Source of the DNA: Paraperlucidibaca sp. | GTDB lineage: Bacteria; Pseudomonadota; Gammaproteobacteria; Pseudomonadales; Moraxellaceae | Length of the DNA: 38,040 bases | Assembly: GCA_018066805.1 (NCBI GenBank) | Contig: JAGPVX010000035.1 | Coordinates: 1-38,040, forward strand | Direction of reading: 5' to 3' | Shown here: piece by piece, positions 1-7,620 of the stretch | Position numbering within the stretch: the first letter of the stretch is position 1 | How the letters are laid out: each line of letters begins with the position of its first letter | Program-made: the position numbers and the translations under genes | The notes under the pieces: model-generated | Databases searched by the model: none | The model's input: the letters and a program-made list of their open reading frames with translations, nothing else | Told to the model about the DNA's origin: nothing

Positions 1-2
1 CT

Positions 3-703
3 GAGCGCTGGAGTGGTGACACCCGCAACTGGCATCCTGTGACATTAGTATCGCTAAACCCAGAGCGCCGAGTAGTTAGGGAGGTAGAGAAAATAGCTGC
101 ATAAAAATCAAACAGGGCGACAGATACCTTGACAGTTACCGGCAGGATGCGATTGTTGTTCGTGAGTTGTTCGAAAGATCATTCACCATGGTGCCTCAAG
201 CAACGCTGTTTATTACGGGTAATGCTAGACCAACAGCTGGCGGTGGAAATGCTATGTGGGAGCGCTTAAAGGTATTGTCATTTAATAACCAAATTCCTAA
301 GACCGAGCAAGATGCCACGCTTTAGGATCGGTTGCTGTTGGAAGCTGATGGCATTTTGAATTGGTTGGTACAAGGCTGGCTTGCGTATCAAGCGGAAGGT
401 GGGTTAATCGAGCCATGGCGAATACTGAAAGATTCAGCTGCCTATCGCAAGGAAATGGATCTAACGGCCATGTTTATTGATGAGTGCTGCGAGGTTGGCG
501 AATAGCATCGTGAGCACTCTTAGGATGTATTCGTTGCCTATTAGGAGTGGACAGTAGTGGTAGGTGTGAAGCCACTTGGACGCACAGCTTTTTACGAAAA
601 AATGGGAGATGCTGGTTTCAGACGAGCAAAGCTTCGATTTGGAGCCCAAAATCCTAAGCACTACATGCTGGGACTGAAGTTAATTCCTACCGCATTTACG
701 TAA
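3..703 (+). pseudogene. Decayed P4/D5-type phage or plasmid primase-helicase, C-terminal part
   Basis: The left edge reads open in frame 3 up to about 110, ending in NPERRVVREVEKIAA, then the homology jumps to frame 2 (GDRYLDSYRQDAIVVRELF from about 122), so a frameshift lies near 110-122. From 131 to the TAA at 701-703 one frame stays coherent: FTMVPQATLFITGNARP, then MWERLKVLSF and ILNWLVQGWLAYQAEGG. This is the ordered signature of the C-terminal SF3 helicase part of P4 alpha/D5-like primases of satellite phages and integrative elements. Four in-frame TAG codons interrupt it (323, 503, 521, 542), each at a place where Gln or another polar residue would fit. The gene continues leftwards out of the window. 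In its family it would drive replication of the element; here it is almost certainly non-functional, unless amber is read through. Confidence 0.8.
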
Positions 704-709
704 CACCAA

Positions 710-738
710 GGCAGGCCTCGGAGACGAGGCTTGCTGCC
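710..738 (+). terminator. Terminator-like hairpin after the primase pseudogene
   Basis: GCCTCG (715-720) pairs with CGAGGC (725-730) around a GAGA tetraloop, and GGCAG (710-714) extends the stem with CTGCC (734-738) across a 3-nt bulge. It begins seven bases after the pseudogene stop. No clear T-run follows, so termination strength is uncertain. Confidence 0.5.
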
Positions 739-793
739 ACTAATATAGCTAATAACACTCAATATAACATTAACACCCATCTACATCTAACCT

Positions 794-900
794 GTTCCAT
801 TGTTCCAATTTTCACCCTTTAAAAGATGAGTAATATTTTAAAAAGTAGTTATAGCCTAGCTACTACCTAGCTGAAAGTAGATCATAAAGTGGAACAATGG
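794..900. repeat. AT-rich intergenic segment with an 11-bp inverted repeat and a short direct repeat
   Basis: CCATTGTTCCA (797-807) is repeated inverted as TGGAACAATGG (890-900). The left copy also contains a tandem of GTTCCA (794-799 and 802-807). The roughly 80 bases between are AT-rich and hold repeats of CTAGCT. The segment lies between the primase pseudogene and the end of the leftward operon and contains no gene. It could be a remnant origin or iteron region of the element, or a regulator binding site; nothing in the sequence decides between these. Confidence 0.45.
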
Positions 901-935
901 CACTAGCAGGAATGTGTAGAGACATCCGTTTATTG

Positions 936-1133
936 TTACTTCTTTCGTTGCTGATCTACGGCATCAGATGCAGCGGCAACAACAAGTAAGCCGCTAACAA
1001 CTACGAAGCTTCCAATCGAGCAGACCACAGCCCCACCAAAAGCACCCACAGGGCCTGCAATTGCTCCACCTATCGAGCCTCCACCTACCCCTGCAGCAAT
1101 AGCAATACGAACAGCAGCGGCAATATTACTCAT
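936..1133 (-). CDS. Small glycine-zipper membrane peptide (65 aa), last gene of the EcsC operon
   Basis: I recognise no family. The 65-residue protein is strongly hydrophobic. The N-terminal half contains GVGGGSIGGAIAGPVGAFGG, a run of G-x-x-x-G spacings typical of glycine-zipper transmembrane helices, followed by a second hydrophobic helix (FVVVSGLLVVAAA) and a short charged tail ending QQRKK. Its ATG overlaps the TGA of the upstream EcsC-family gene by four bases (ATGA), so translation is probably coupled and the two products may work together in the membrane. Glycine zippers are known in channel-forming and membrane-inserting proteins, but a pore-forming role here is only inference. Confidence 0.7.
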   Translation of the reverse strand: MSNIAAAVRIAIAAGVGGGSIGGAIAGPVGAFGGAVVCSIGSFVVVSGLLVVAAASDAVDQQRKK

Positions 1134-1789
1134 GACTTCAGCTCACTCGATTTGCCAATAAAGGTATCCCGTGCAAGGTTTCCAATGATGTTTGTTGTGA
1201 CGCCATCAATTGCTCCGCCGAGTACACCACCTAAGAGAGGAATAGCCTTGCCCATATTAATTACACCTTTCTCGCCAAACTTGGTAAGCAAGCGGAATCC
1301 AACGGCTTGATTTATCCGCTTGATTGTTTGGCCTGAAATTTGTCTAACTGCGGTGGTTGCCAGCTTGCCGGTAAACGCAATTCCAATATCCTTTGCAACA
1401 TCAACCGTGCTCGATGCCACTAGGCAAGAGAATACCAATGCACGCACACGATCATCTTTTATATCGTGGCCGCCCATATGCGCAAGGGCAGCGATCATGC
1501 GAATTTGTACGAAAATTACCGTGAATAAATTTGCTGGAATTGCTACAGGCAAAGTCAGCACTCCACCAAGTCCAGTAAGGAAACCAGATGATGCGGCCTT
1601 AGCAATTTGCCAGCGGATTAGTGTGTCAGCTGCCGATAGAACATCGTCATCATCAAACATGTAGCTTTCAGCAATCTGAGCCGCTGAGTCGATGCCAACA
1701 ACACCATTTACCGTCTTGTCATAGACAAAATTCAGTGCCTCTTGGATTTTCTCGGACGTAATTCCTTTTGACGCCATTTGCTCCGACAT
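1130..1789 (-). CDS. EcsC-family protein
   Basis: This 219-aa protein matches the EcsC family pattern: a helical N-terminus, then ASSGFLTGLGGVLTLPVAIP at about residues 86-105, a segment leading to RMIAALAHMGGHDIKDDRV, and a Gly/Ala-rich C-terminal segment (AIPLLGGVLGGAIDG). EcsC is named after the third gene of the Bacillus ecs locus; its biochemical activity is not well established and members are thought to act at membranes. There are two hydrophobic stretches and no signal peptide. An AGGG/GAG sequence precedes the ATG. The gene lies 15 bases after its upstream neighbour and overlaps its downstream neighbour, so it is part of one transcription unit. The family call is good; the role is unknown. 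Confidence 0.75.
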   Translation of the reverse strand: MSEQMASKGITSEKIQEALNFVYDKTVNGVVGIDSAAQIAESYMFDDDDVLSAADTLIRWQIAKAASSGFLTGLGGVLTLPVAIPANLFTVIFVQIRMIAALAHMGGHDIKDDRVRALVFSCLVASSTVDVAKDIGIAFTGKLATTAVRQISGQTIKRINQAVGFRLLTKFGEKGVINMGKAIPLLGGVLGGAIDGVTTNIIGNLARDTFIGKSSELKS

Positions 1790-1804
1790 TGCTCTACCCT
1801 ATTT

Positions 1805-2197
1805 TTAGTTAAAAAAGATCCGCTTCCAATCACTTAAGCTTCGGTCATGCCACGTCCGCTGTAAGGCCACACTCTTTAAGCGCTCCTGCTCTTCTGCTGC
1901 TAGCCTTGCTTGCTTCAGCGCCTCTAAGTGCAGTCGCTCGATCTCAGCCAATCGCTGCCGCTCTTTCTGTTCACTCGCTTGATTAAAGTAGTATCCAGTC
2001 GCACACAGTCCTATGAACAAGGCAAAGCTCGTAGCAAAGCCAGCTGTCGATCCATAACTTTCACTAACGGATACACCAGCAGCAACAATGAGCACTAACG
2101 CTAGCGCTGCGATACCTAGCACAAACATCAGCATGTAATAAGCAATGAACGTAGCCGCTGCTAGCCCCGCCAATAGAAGCACAATGAAAATGGTCAC
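1805..2197 (-). CDS. Membrane protein with C-terminal coiled coil (130 aa), unknown
   Basis: No family is recognised. The first 70 residues are nearly all hydrophobic and fit two or three transmembrane helices (about 1-22, 24-45, 52-69). Residues 72-110 form a highly charged helix rich in Glu, Arg, Lys, Gln and Ala (SEQKERQRLAEIERLHLEAL and on), a likely cytoplasmic coiled coil. A short tail ends in DWKRIFFN. It is the third gene of the leftward operon, 38 bases after the FGG-repeat gene and 15 before the EcsC gene. The architecture suggests a membrane anchor that holds a partner through its coiled coil. Confidence 0.65.
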   Translation of the reverse strand: MTIFIVLLLAGLAAATFIAYYMLMFVLGIAALALVLIVAAGVSVSESYGSTAGFATSFALFIGLCATGYYFNQASEQKERQRLAEIERLHLEALKQARLAAEEQERLKSVALQRTWHDRSLSDWKRIFFN

Positions 2198-2235
2198 ACT
2201 CTGCTCCTAGCTGGTTTATAGGTGGGCCAATTGAT

Positions 2236-2670
2236 TTAACCGAAAAAGCGCTTGGTAAAGTCTGCTTGGTTAAAGGTGTTGTCATTTGATGTTGAGTGAA
2301 TCGTCATGCCGCCATCAGGACTTGGTATCGTGTAACCGACCGTGTGGCCATAGCTGCCGAGATTCTGCCCTCCAAATGCGTTACTGGTAGTCGTCGAATC
2401 TAGGCTCCCCATGGCATTAAAGTGATTAACGCCACCGAATACGTTCGGCTCAGTGTGGCCAGTCATATGATGCAGACTATTAAATTCGTTGTGTCCGCCA
2501 AACACATTCGCCTCAGTCGAGCCAACATGATTCACCCCAGAGTAAATATCATGCCCGCCAAAGCCATTTGATCCTACGTGACCCACGATATGTACACCGT
2601 CCGTAATATTGGCTTGATCCAAGTGTTCACCCAGCTCCGTTGCCAATTGAACAATGCTGAAAATATCCAT
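2236..2670 (-). CDS. FGG-repeat protein (144 aa), unknown
   Basis: A short helical N-terminus (residues 1-20) leads into four degenerate repeats of about 20-21 residues, each built around FGG followed by a residue and Asn, Asp or Gln (FGG at 37-39, 57-59, 78-80 and 99-101). His, Asn and Gly are enriched between them, as in GSTEANVFGGHNEFN and HTEPNVFGGVNHFN. The tail is polar and ends TKRFFG. There is no signal peptide or membrane helix. The regular spacing suggests a beta-solenoid or another stacked beta structure, or a low-complexity assembly region. It is the second gene of the operon, 17 bases after the 365-aa gene. I do not recognise a named family. Confidence 0.7.
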   Translation of the reverse strand: MDIFSIVQLATELGEHLDQANITDGVHIVGHVGSNGFGGHDIYSGVNHVGSTEANVFGGHNEFNSLHHMTGHTEPNVFGGVNHFNAMGSLDSTTTSNAFGGQNLGSYGHTVGYTIPSPDGGMTIHSTSNDNTFNQADFTKRFFG

Positions 2671-2687
2671 AACAACTCCTCAAAAAC

Positions 2688-3785
2688 TCACTTAATGCTG
2701 TACGACGTAAACACCGGGACTACATCTTTTAGACTACCTGCTGAATCATCAATTGCTTTGCAGACATAACTAAAGGCACCAACATAAGACTCTGTAGCTT
2801 TTCCGTGGACGTATTTGGTTACTTCACTGCCAGCAGTCTGGATATCGTTTTCAAGAGCTATAAATTGCTCATAAAAAGATCTTACATGCATGAGGTAAGT
2901 ATCAGTAGATTGGTTTTTCGCATTAAAATTCTTGTAGCCGCCATAAGCTGAAGCCAAAAGCATTGGCACGCCCACTAGAGGATTAACTATAATAACCGCA
3001 CTACTGGCCGCTGACTTGAATGCAACATCCCAGTCCATTTTAGATGCGACTTGTTGCTGAAATTTTGGGTACGCCGCCTTTATTATTGATTGGCCCGAAT
3101 GAAGCCTTTCAAGTGTGCCAGCCACCTCGCTAAAGCTTGATCGGCAATAGCCTGAAATTCTCAAACGCTGCTCAGATGCTTGGTCTGTCGTTAGCGTAAA
3201 TTTTTGCTTTAAGCTCTGTAATGGCTCTGGCATCACTGCAAAAACTTGCGTCAGCGTCTCTTTGTAATCTTCAACGAAGCGTTCGCCAATTTTTTCACTA
3301 GCCTTAACTAGGCTAGAGCGGACTCCCTGCAAGTCATACTCAAGAATCTCCTCCACATAGTCATTTAGCTCTTCGCTATTCGCAAACGAGCCCTTCGTGG
3401 TGTATTGCTCAAACTTCGCTCTAGCTTTATCTATCAGCGTTAAAAGTGGCGAACTAAGCAGTTGATTGGCTTGACTAGACATTTGAGAAGGAATGCCTGC
3501 TAGACACTCTTCGATCTGCTGAATGTATTTGGGGTTTTGTTGATCCTTAAGCGGCACAGCTGCAGAAGCTGGCGGCGTTAACGTCGAAGGCCTGATACCG
3601 CTGGCTTGATCTGAGGGTATGCCTTGCTGTGGCATGGCCACTTTCTGCGCTGAATGCTTAGAGCGATTGAGCTTAAATAGCACCCAAAAAATGATGCCCG
3701 CAACGCTCGATATAATAACGCCATCTGCGATATCCAGCTGACTCAACCCAGCACTTGCCGCATCAAGAATCACTGACATAGACAT
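2688..3785 (-). CDS. Membrane-anchored helical protein (365 aa), first gene of the EcsC operon
   Basis: No named family is recognised. A transmembrane segment near residues 22-38 (DGVIISSVAGIIFWVLFKLN) is followed by a basic, Pro/Ser-rich linker, then a long mainly alpha-helical region (about 85-250) with alternating charged and hydrophobic residues. A second hydrophobic, Gly-rich segment lies near 262-285 (SSAVIIVNPLVGVPMLLASA), followed by a helical C-terminus. The start is supported by AAGGAAGG (3787-3794) just upstream; ATG TCT ATG leaves two Met choices six bases apart. As the first gene, it sits next to the divergent promoter region shared with an XRE regulator. Bitopic or hairpin insertion in the inner membrane is inferred. 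Confidence 0.7.
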   Translation of the reverse strand: MSMSVILDAASAGLSQLDIADGVIISSVAGIIFWVLFKLNRSKHSAQKVAMPQQGIPSDQASGIRPSTLTPPASAAVPLKDQQNPKYIQQIEECLAGIPSQMSSQANQLLSSPLLTLIDKARAKFEQYTTKGSFANSEELNDYVEEILEYDLQGVRSSLVKASEKIGERFVEDYKETLTQVFAVMPEPLQSLKQKFTLTTDQASEQRLRISGYCRSSFSEVAGTLERLHSGQSIIKAAYPKFQQQVASKMDWDVAFKSAASSAVIIVNPLVGVPMLLASAYGGYKNFNAKNQSTDTYLMHVRSFYEQFIALENDIQTAGSEVTKYVHGKATESYVGAFSYVCKAIDDSAGSLKDVVPVFTSYSIK

Positions 3786-3878
3786 ACCTTCCTTAGCATC
3801 AAGTTAGGCTAAGTTTATTTTAGTAAAAACTCAAGTCATTACTAAGACGCTCTTAGCGTCTATCCGCTTGAGCTTTGC
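3786..3878. promoter_or_regulatory. Divergent promoter region with nested inverted repeats
   Basis: This 93-base gap separates the leftward operon from the rightward XRE regulator and must hold both promoters. AGACGC (3845-3850) and GCGTCT (3856-3861) form a perfect 6-bp palindrome with a 5-base spacer, and CTCAAG (3830-3835) and CTTGAG (3867-3872) form an outer pair around the same centre. The inner repeat and the right arm lie just upstream of the regulator's ATG at 3879, so a bound repressor could block its own expression as well as that of the operon. On the minus strand TTGAGT (complement of 3829-3834) is a possible -35 for the operon. The -10 is not clear. Confidence 0.5.
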
Positions 3879-4238
3879 ATGAAACCTAACCACCCATTCT
3901 CAACTCGCCTTAAGGCTGCTCGGCTTGCAAAATCAGCCATGCTTAAGGCAAAAGGGCTCGGTGGGTATTCGCAAGAAAAACTAGGTTGTGACACGGGTAT
4001 CGAGGAAGCAACAGCTAGCGCAAGAATGAATCAATACGAGCAAGGAAAGCACTTACCTGATTTACAGCAGGCGGCTCGATTCGCAGAAGCACTTGATGTG
4101 CCGCTGGCTTATCTATTTTGCTTAGACGATGACATTGCGGAGCTATTGCTGCTTACCTACTCGCTACCACATGATCAGCGTCAACAAGTTACAGAGTTCG
4201 CACTCCAGATTTTGACATCAAACAACATCTCTAAGTAG
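3879..4238 (+). CDS. XRE/Cro-CI family transcriptional regulator
   Basis: This 119-aa protein has a single N-terminal helix-turn-helix of the Cro/CI type: RLKAARLAK, then YSQEKLG (helix 2), a recognition-helix region around GIEEATASARMNQYE, then GKHLPDLQQAARFAEALDVP and AYLFCLDDD. This pattern is typical of XRE proteins. The C-terminal 35 residues (LLLTYSLPHDQRQQVTEFAL) look like a dimerisation helix. It is divergent from the five-gene operon and overlooks palindromes in the shared intergenic region, so it probably represses the operon and itself. The Shine-Dalgarno is weak (GAG, about six bases upstream). It is the last gene before the att site, a usual place for element regulators. Confidence 0.85.
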   Translation: MKPNHPFSTRLKAARLAKSAMLKAKGLGGYSQEKLGCDTGIEEATASARMNQYEQGKHLPDLQQAARFAEALDVPLAYLFCLDDDIAELLLLTYSLPHDQRQQVTEFALQILTSNNISK

Positions 4239-4315
4239 TACAATTCGTGCTACATTCTCAGCTCAATAGAAGCTTGTGGCGAACTCGGCCAAGCCTTAAA
4301 TACTTGATTATTCTA

Positions 4316-4363
4316 GTGCCAGAAGAGGACTTGAAGTGGAGTGCCAAGTCCTCTTCTGGGCAC
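4316..4363. repeat. Near-perfect inverted repeat over the att core
   Basis: GTGCCAGAAGAGGACTTG (4316-4333) is the reverse complement, less one base, of CAAGTCCTCTTCTGGGCAC (4345-4363), with an 11-base loop. The right arm is the tRNA-like sequence of the probable attachment site. The left arm lies inside the element. It could be an integrase recognition arm, or a relic of an inverted insertion; it might also act as a hairpin after the regulator gene. Confidence 0.7.
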
Positions 4364-4365
4364 CA
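4345..4365 (+). other. tRNA-Leu 3'-end fragment: probable attachment site (attR/attL) of the integrated element
   Basis: The sequence can be read as the end of a tRNA: most of a T-loop (CAAGT), T-stem 3' strand CCTCT, acceptor 3' strand TCTGGGC, discriminator A, then encoded CCA. The GGGC-ACCA ending fits bacterial tRNA-Leu. No 5' part of a tRNA lies upstream, so this is only the duplicated 3' end. Integrases of P4-like elements commonly target tRNA-Leu 3' ends and leave such a repeat at the distal junction. This fits the primase pseudogene and accessory genes on its left and core genes from 4449 on its right. The intact tRNA should lie to the left, outside the window. Confidence 0.65.
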
Positions 4366-4370
4366 TATTT

Positions 4371-4397
4371 AAAAGCCGATCATTGATCGGCTTTTTT
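4371..4397. terminator. Rho-independent terminator, probably the old tRNA terminator
   Basis: AAAAGCCGATC (4371-4381) pairs with GATCGGCTTTT (4385-4395) across a 3-base loop and ends in a run of six T on the plus strand. The A-run at the left makes it work in both directions. It starts six bases after the tRNA-like CCA, so it was probably the tRNA terminator; it also separates the element from the leftward DUF445 gene. Confidence 0.85.
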
Positions 4398-4448
4398 ATT
4401 GCCTAAATTTTTTCCATATGCGCAACACAACCATTTCACTTAAGCCGC

Positions 4449-5672
4449 TTAAAGCATGAAGTGAATTTGCATCTCACCCACTAAGAAGCCGAGCACTGCA
4501 CCAACGGTGATCAATGCCCATTCATCTTCTTTAAAGGCGGGACGCAGCATGCCTTCAAACTGATCTGGCGTGAGGCCTTGCATACGCTCAACCAAGGTAT
4601 TGCGCACGTCCATTGCGTCTTCAGCATAGGTCTCCACATACTTCATGGTTTCCGGCATACGGTCCATGATGCGCTCAGCGATTACACTCTTCATTTCCAT
4701 GTAAGTCTTGCTGCCCACGGCATAGACCACTAGCGGGCGAACCACGCCAGTTTGCTCGTCTACCATGGCCTTCACGTTTTTATGAATTAGATCCATGATG
4801 CGATCAGCAAAGGCGCCACGAAACAGCTCTTCCATCATGTTTGCCGGCGTTAAAACCTGCTTAGAGATGAGGTCTGCGTAATCTGCCGCCACTTCCTTCT
4901 GACGCTTCAGGAACAAGCCTTGCACCGTGAAGCCGAGGATTTTCTTTGGCATCTGCGGGCGGAACATCATTTGCAAAGCGATCCAGTCGCTGAAGAAGCC
5001 GACGAAACCACCAAATGCTGGCAACATCCAAGGTTGTTTAAATGCCAACCAGCAAAGCATCTGGATCCAACCGATAGCAAAGCCGAAATAAAAGCCGGCA
5101 TTACTGAAAAACTTAAACTCTTGGCGGCCGACCTTTTGGAAAATCTCGTTTAAAAGCTTCTTATCGCGCAACAGGTTAGTAATAACCATGTGCTTAATAT
5201 CAAAGTATTTATCGATATTTCCCTGCACCTCAGACATGATATTCGCAACGATAGTAGGAGCTTCTGCCTTCACGCGGGTAATAATTTTTTGACGCGCAAA
5301 CTCAGGCATACCTTCCCACAAGCCGGGCTGATACTGCTGCGCAACTTCGCGCACAATATCTTCCGATGCAGCCATCATCGGCACTTCGATTTCTTTAGCA
5401 ATACGGTGCGGATCGAGTCGAGCAAAAATCTCGGCAGGCTTGATAAGCTGGTTTGTCATCAAATCGACTGAAATCATCGCCATCTTTTCAGCTTTACGCG
5501 GAACAATGCCCTGCCAGCCAAAGAACGGCTTGATGCCAATGAACTCCATTGGAGCAAACATCATTTTAATGGCGACTACTTTGGTGATGTAGCCAATAAA
5601 GCCGCTGATGAATGGAATAGAAATGTAAAGCCACATATCGGCTTTAAAGTCAGCAATCATCTGCTCAATCAT
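4449..5672 (-). CDS. DUF445 family inner-membrane protein
   Basis: This 407-aa protein matches the DUF445 family. An N-terminal membrane segment (ISIPFISGFIGYITKVVAIK, about 17-36) leads to KMMFAPMEFIGIKPFFGWQG. A second copy of the motif lies in the middle (FFSDWIALQMMFRP and KKILGFTVQGLFLKRQKEVA), and a C-terminal hydrophobic segment (ITVGAVLGFLVGEMQIHFML) ends the protein. The repeated membrane-plus-MMF motif suggests internal duplication. Its function is not established. The ATG is followed closely by a second Met. It is the first core gene to the right of the element junction and is transcribed towards it. Confidence 0.85.
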   Translation of the reverse strand: MIEQMIADFKADMWLYISIPFISGFIGYITKVVAIKMMFAPMEFIGIKPFFGWQGIVPRKAEKMAMISVDLMTNQLIKPAEIFARLDPHRIAKEIEVPMMAASEDIVREVAQQYQPGLWEGMPEFARQKIITRVKAEAPTIVANIMSEVQGNIDKYFDIKHMVITNLLRDKKLLNEIFQKVGRQEFKFFSNAGFYFGFAIGWIQMLCWLAFKQPWMLPAFGGFVGFFSDWIALQMMFRPQMPKKILGFTVQGLFLKRQKEVAADYADLISKQVLTPANMMEELFRGAFADRIMDLIHKNVKAMVDEQTGVVRPLVVYAVGSKTYMEMKSVIAERIMDRMPETMKYVETYAEDAMDVRNTLVERMQGLTPDQFEGMLRPAFKEDEWALITVGAVLGFLVGEMQIHFML

Positions 5673-5770
5673 TGTGTCTTTCCTTGGTTTTTATTATGAC
5701 GAGATTTGCTCTCGCGCTTGGCTTTATGATGCCAAATTTAAAGACAATAACAATGCAGTAAATATGCTAA

Positions 5771-6271
5771 TCAGTACCGCTCAGCCAATATCTCTCGGCT
5801 CACTGCTTCATTTTGCGATGCTTTTGTACGAATATCTTCGGCGATAACACTCGCCAGCTTTCCGCCAACTAAGGGAATGCTACAGCTGACATCCCAAGTT
5901 AAAGTGTTCGTCGTTACGCCATCTTTCTCGCTGAGCTGCATACTCGCCGAGATATTCACGGCCGACACTGACTTGTTAATCAGCTGCAAAGTGCCACTAG
6001 CGCACTCGCGATCCCAGCGGTCGGTTTGTTCAATTTCGATGGGCTGATCACTTTTGATGAACTTTTGCGCCAATGCCGGCAACTTTACGCTGGGCTTGCC
6101 AACCACGTGCGCGGTAAGCGCAAAATGGCGTCCGTCGTCTTCACTCGACAGCACTTCAAAGCGCTCATAGCCCATGCGCGATAAACGCGCATTTGCATAA
6201 TCCGCGCTAGTGATCATGGCGAGCACACGGGCCAGCGGAGCTGGCCATGACATAGTTGTTTCAAATTTCAT
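5771..6271 (-). CDS. DUF2505 family protein
   Basis: This 166-aa soluble protein matches DUF2505. It starts with the motif MKFETTMSWPAPLARVLAMI, continues with a tract of alternating strands (HFALTAHVVGKPSVKLPALA), and ends in a helix (IAEDIRTKASQNEAVSREIL). The shape is like the START/SRPBCC lipid- or ligand-binding fold seen in this family. There is no signal peptide. It lies 32 bases after purA on the same strand and may be cotranscribed with it. The ligand and role are unknown. Confidence 0.75.
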   Translation of the reverse strand: MKFETTMSWPAPLARVLAMITSADYANARLSRMGYERFEVLSSEDDGRHFALTAHVVGKPSVKLPALAQKFIKSDQPIEIEQTDRWDRECASGTLQLINKSVSAVNISASMQLSEKDGVTTNTLTWDVSCSIPLVGGKLASVIAEDIRTKASQNEAVSREILAERY

Positions 6272-6303
6272 CGCAGGCCCTCACTCACTTACGCAAGTTC
6301 TTA

Positions 6304-7602
<1,299 letters not shown>

Positions 7603-7620
7603 CTAGACTCTCTTAATCAG

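Noticed and set aside
461-661. Open frame of 66 codons on the minus strand
   Set aside because: It lies antisense to the primase pseudogene, whose homology is clear on the plus strand, and has no ribosome site or family resemblance.
4260-4365. A complete tRNA gene ending at 4365
   Set aside because: Only the T-loop, T-stem 3' strand and acceptor 3' strand can be read; no D-arm, anticodon arm or 5' acceptor strand lies upstream.
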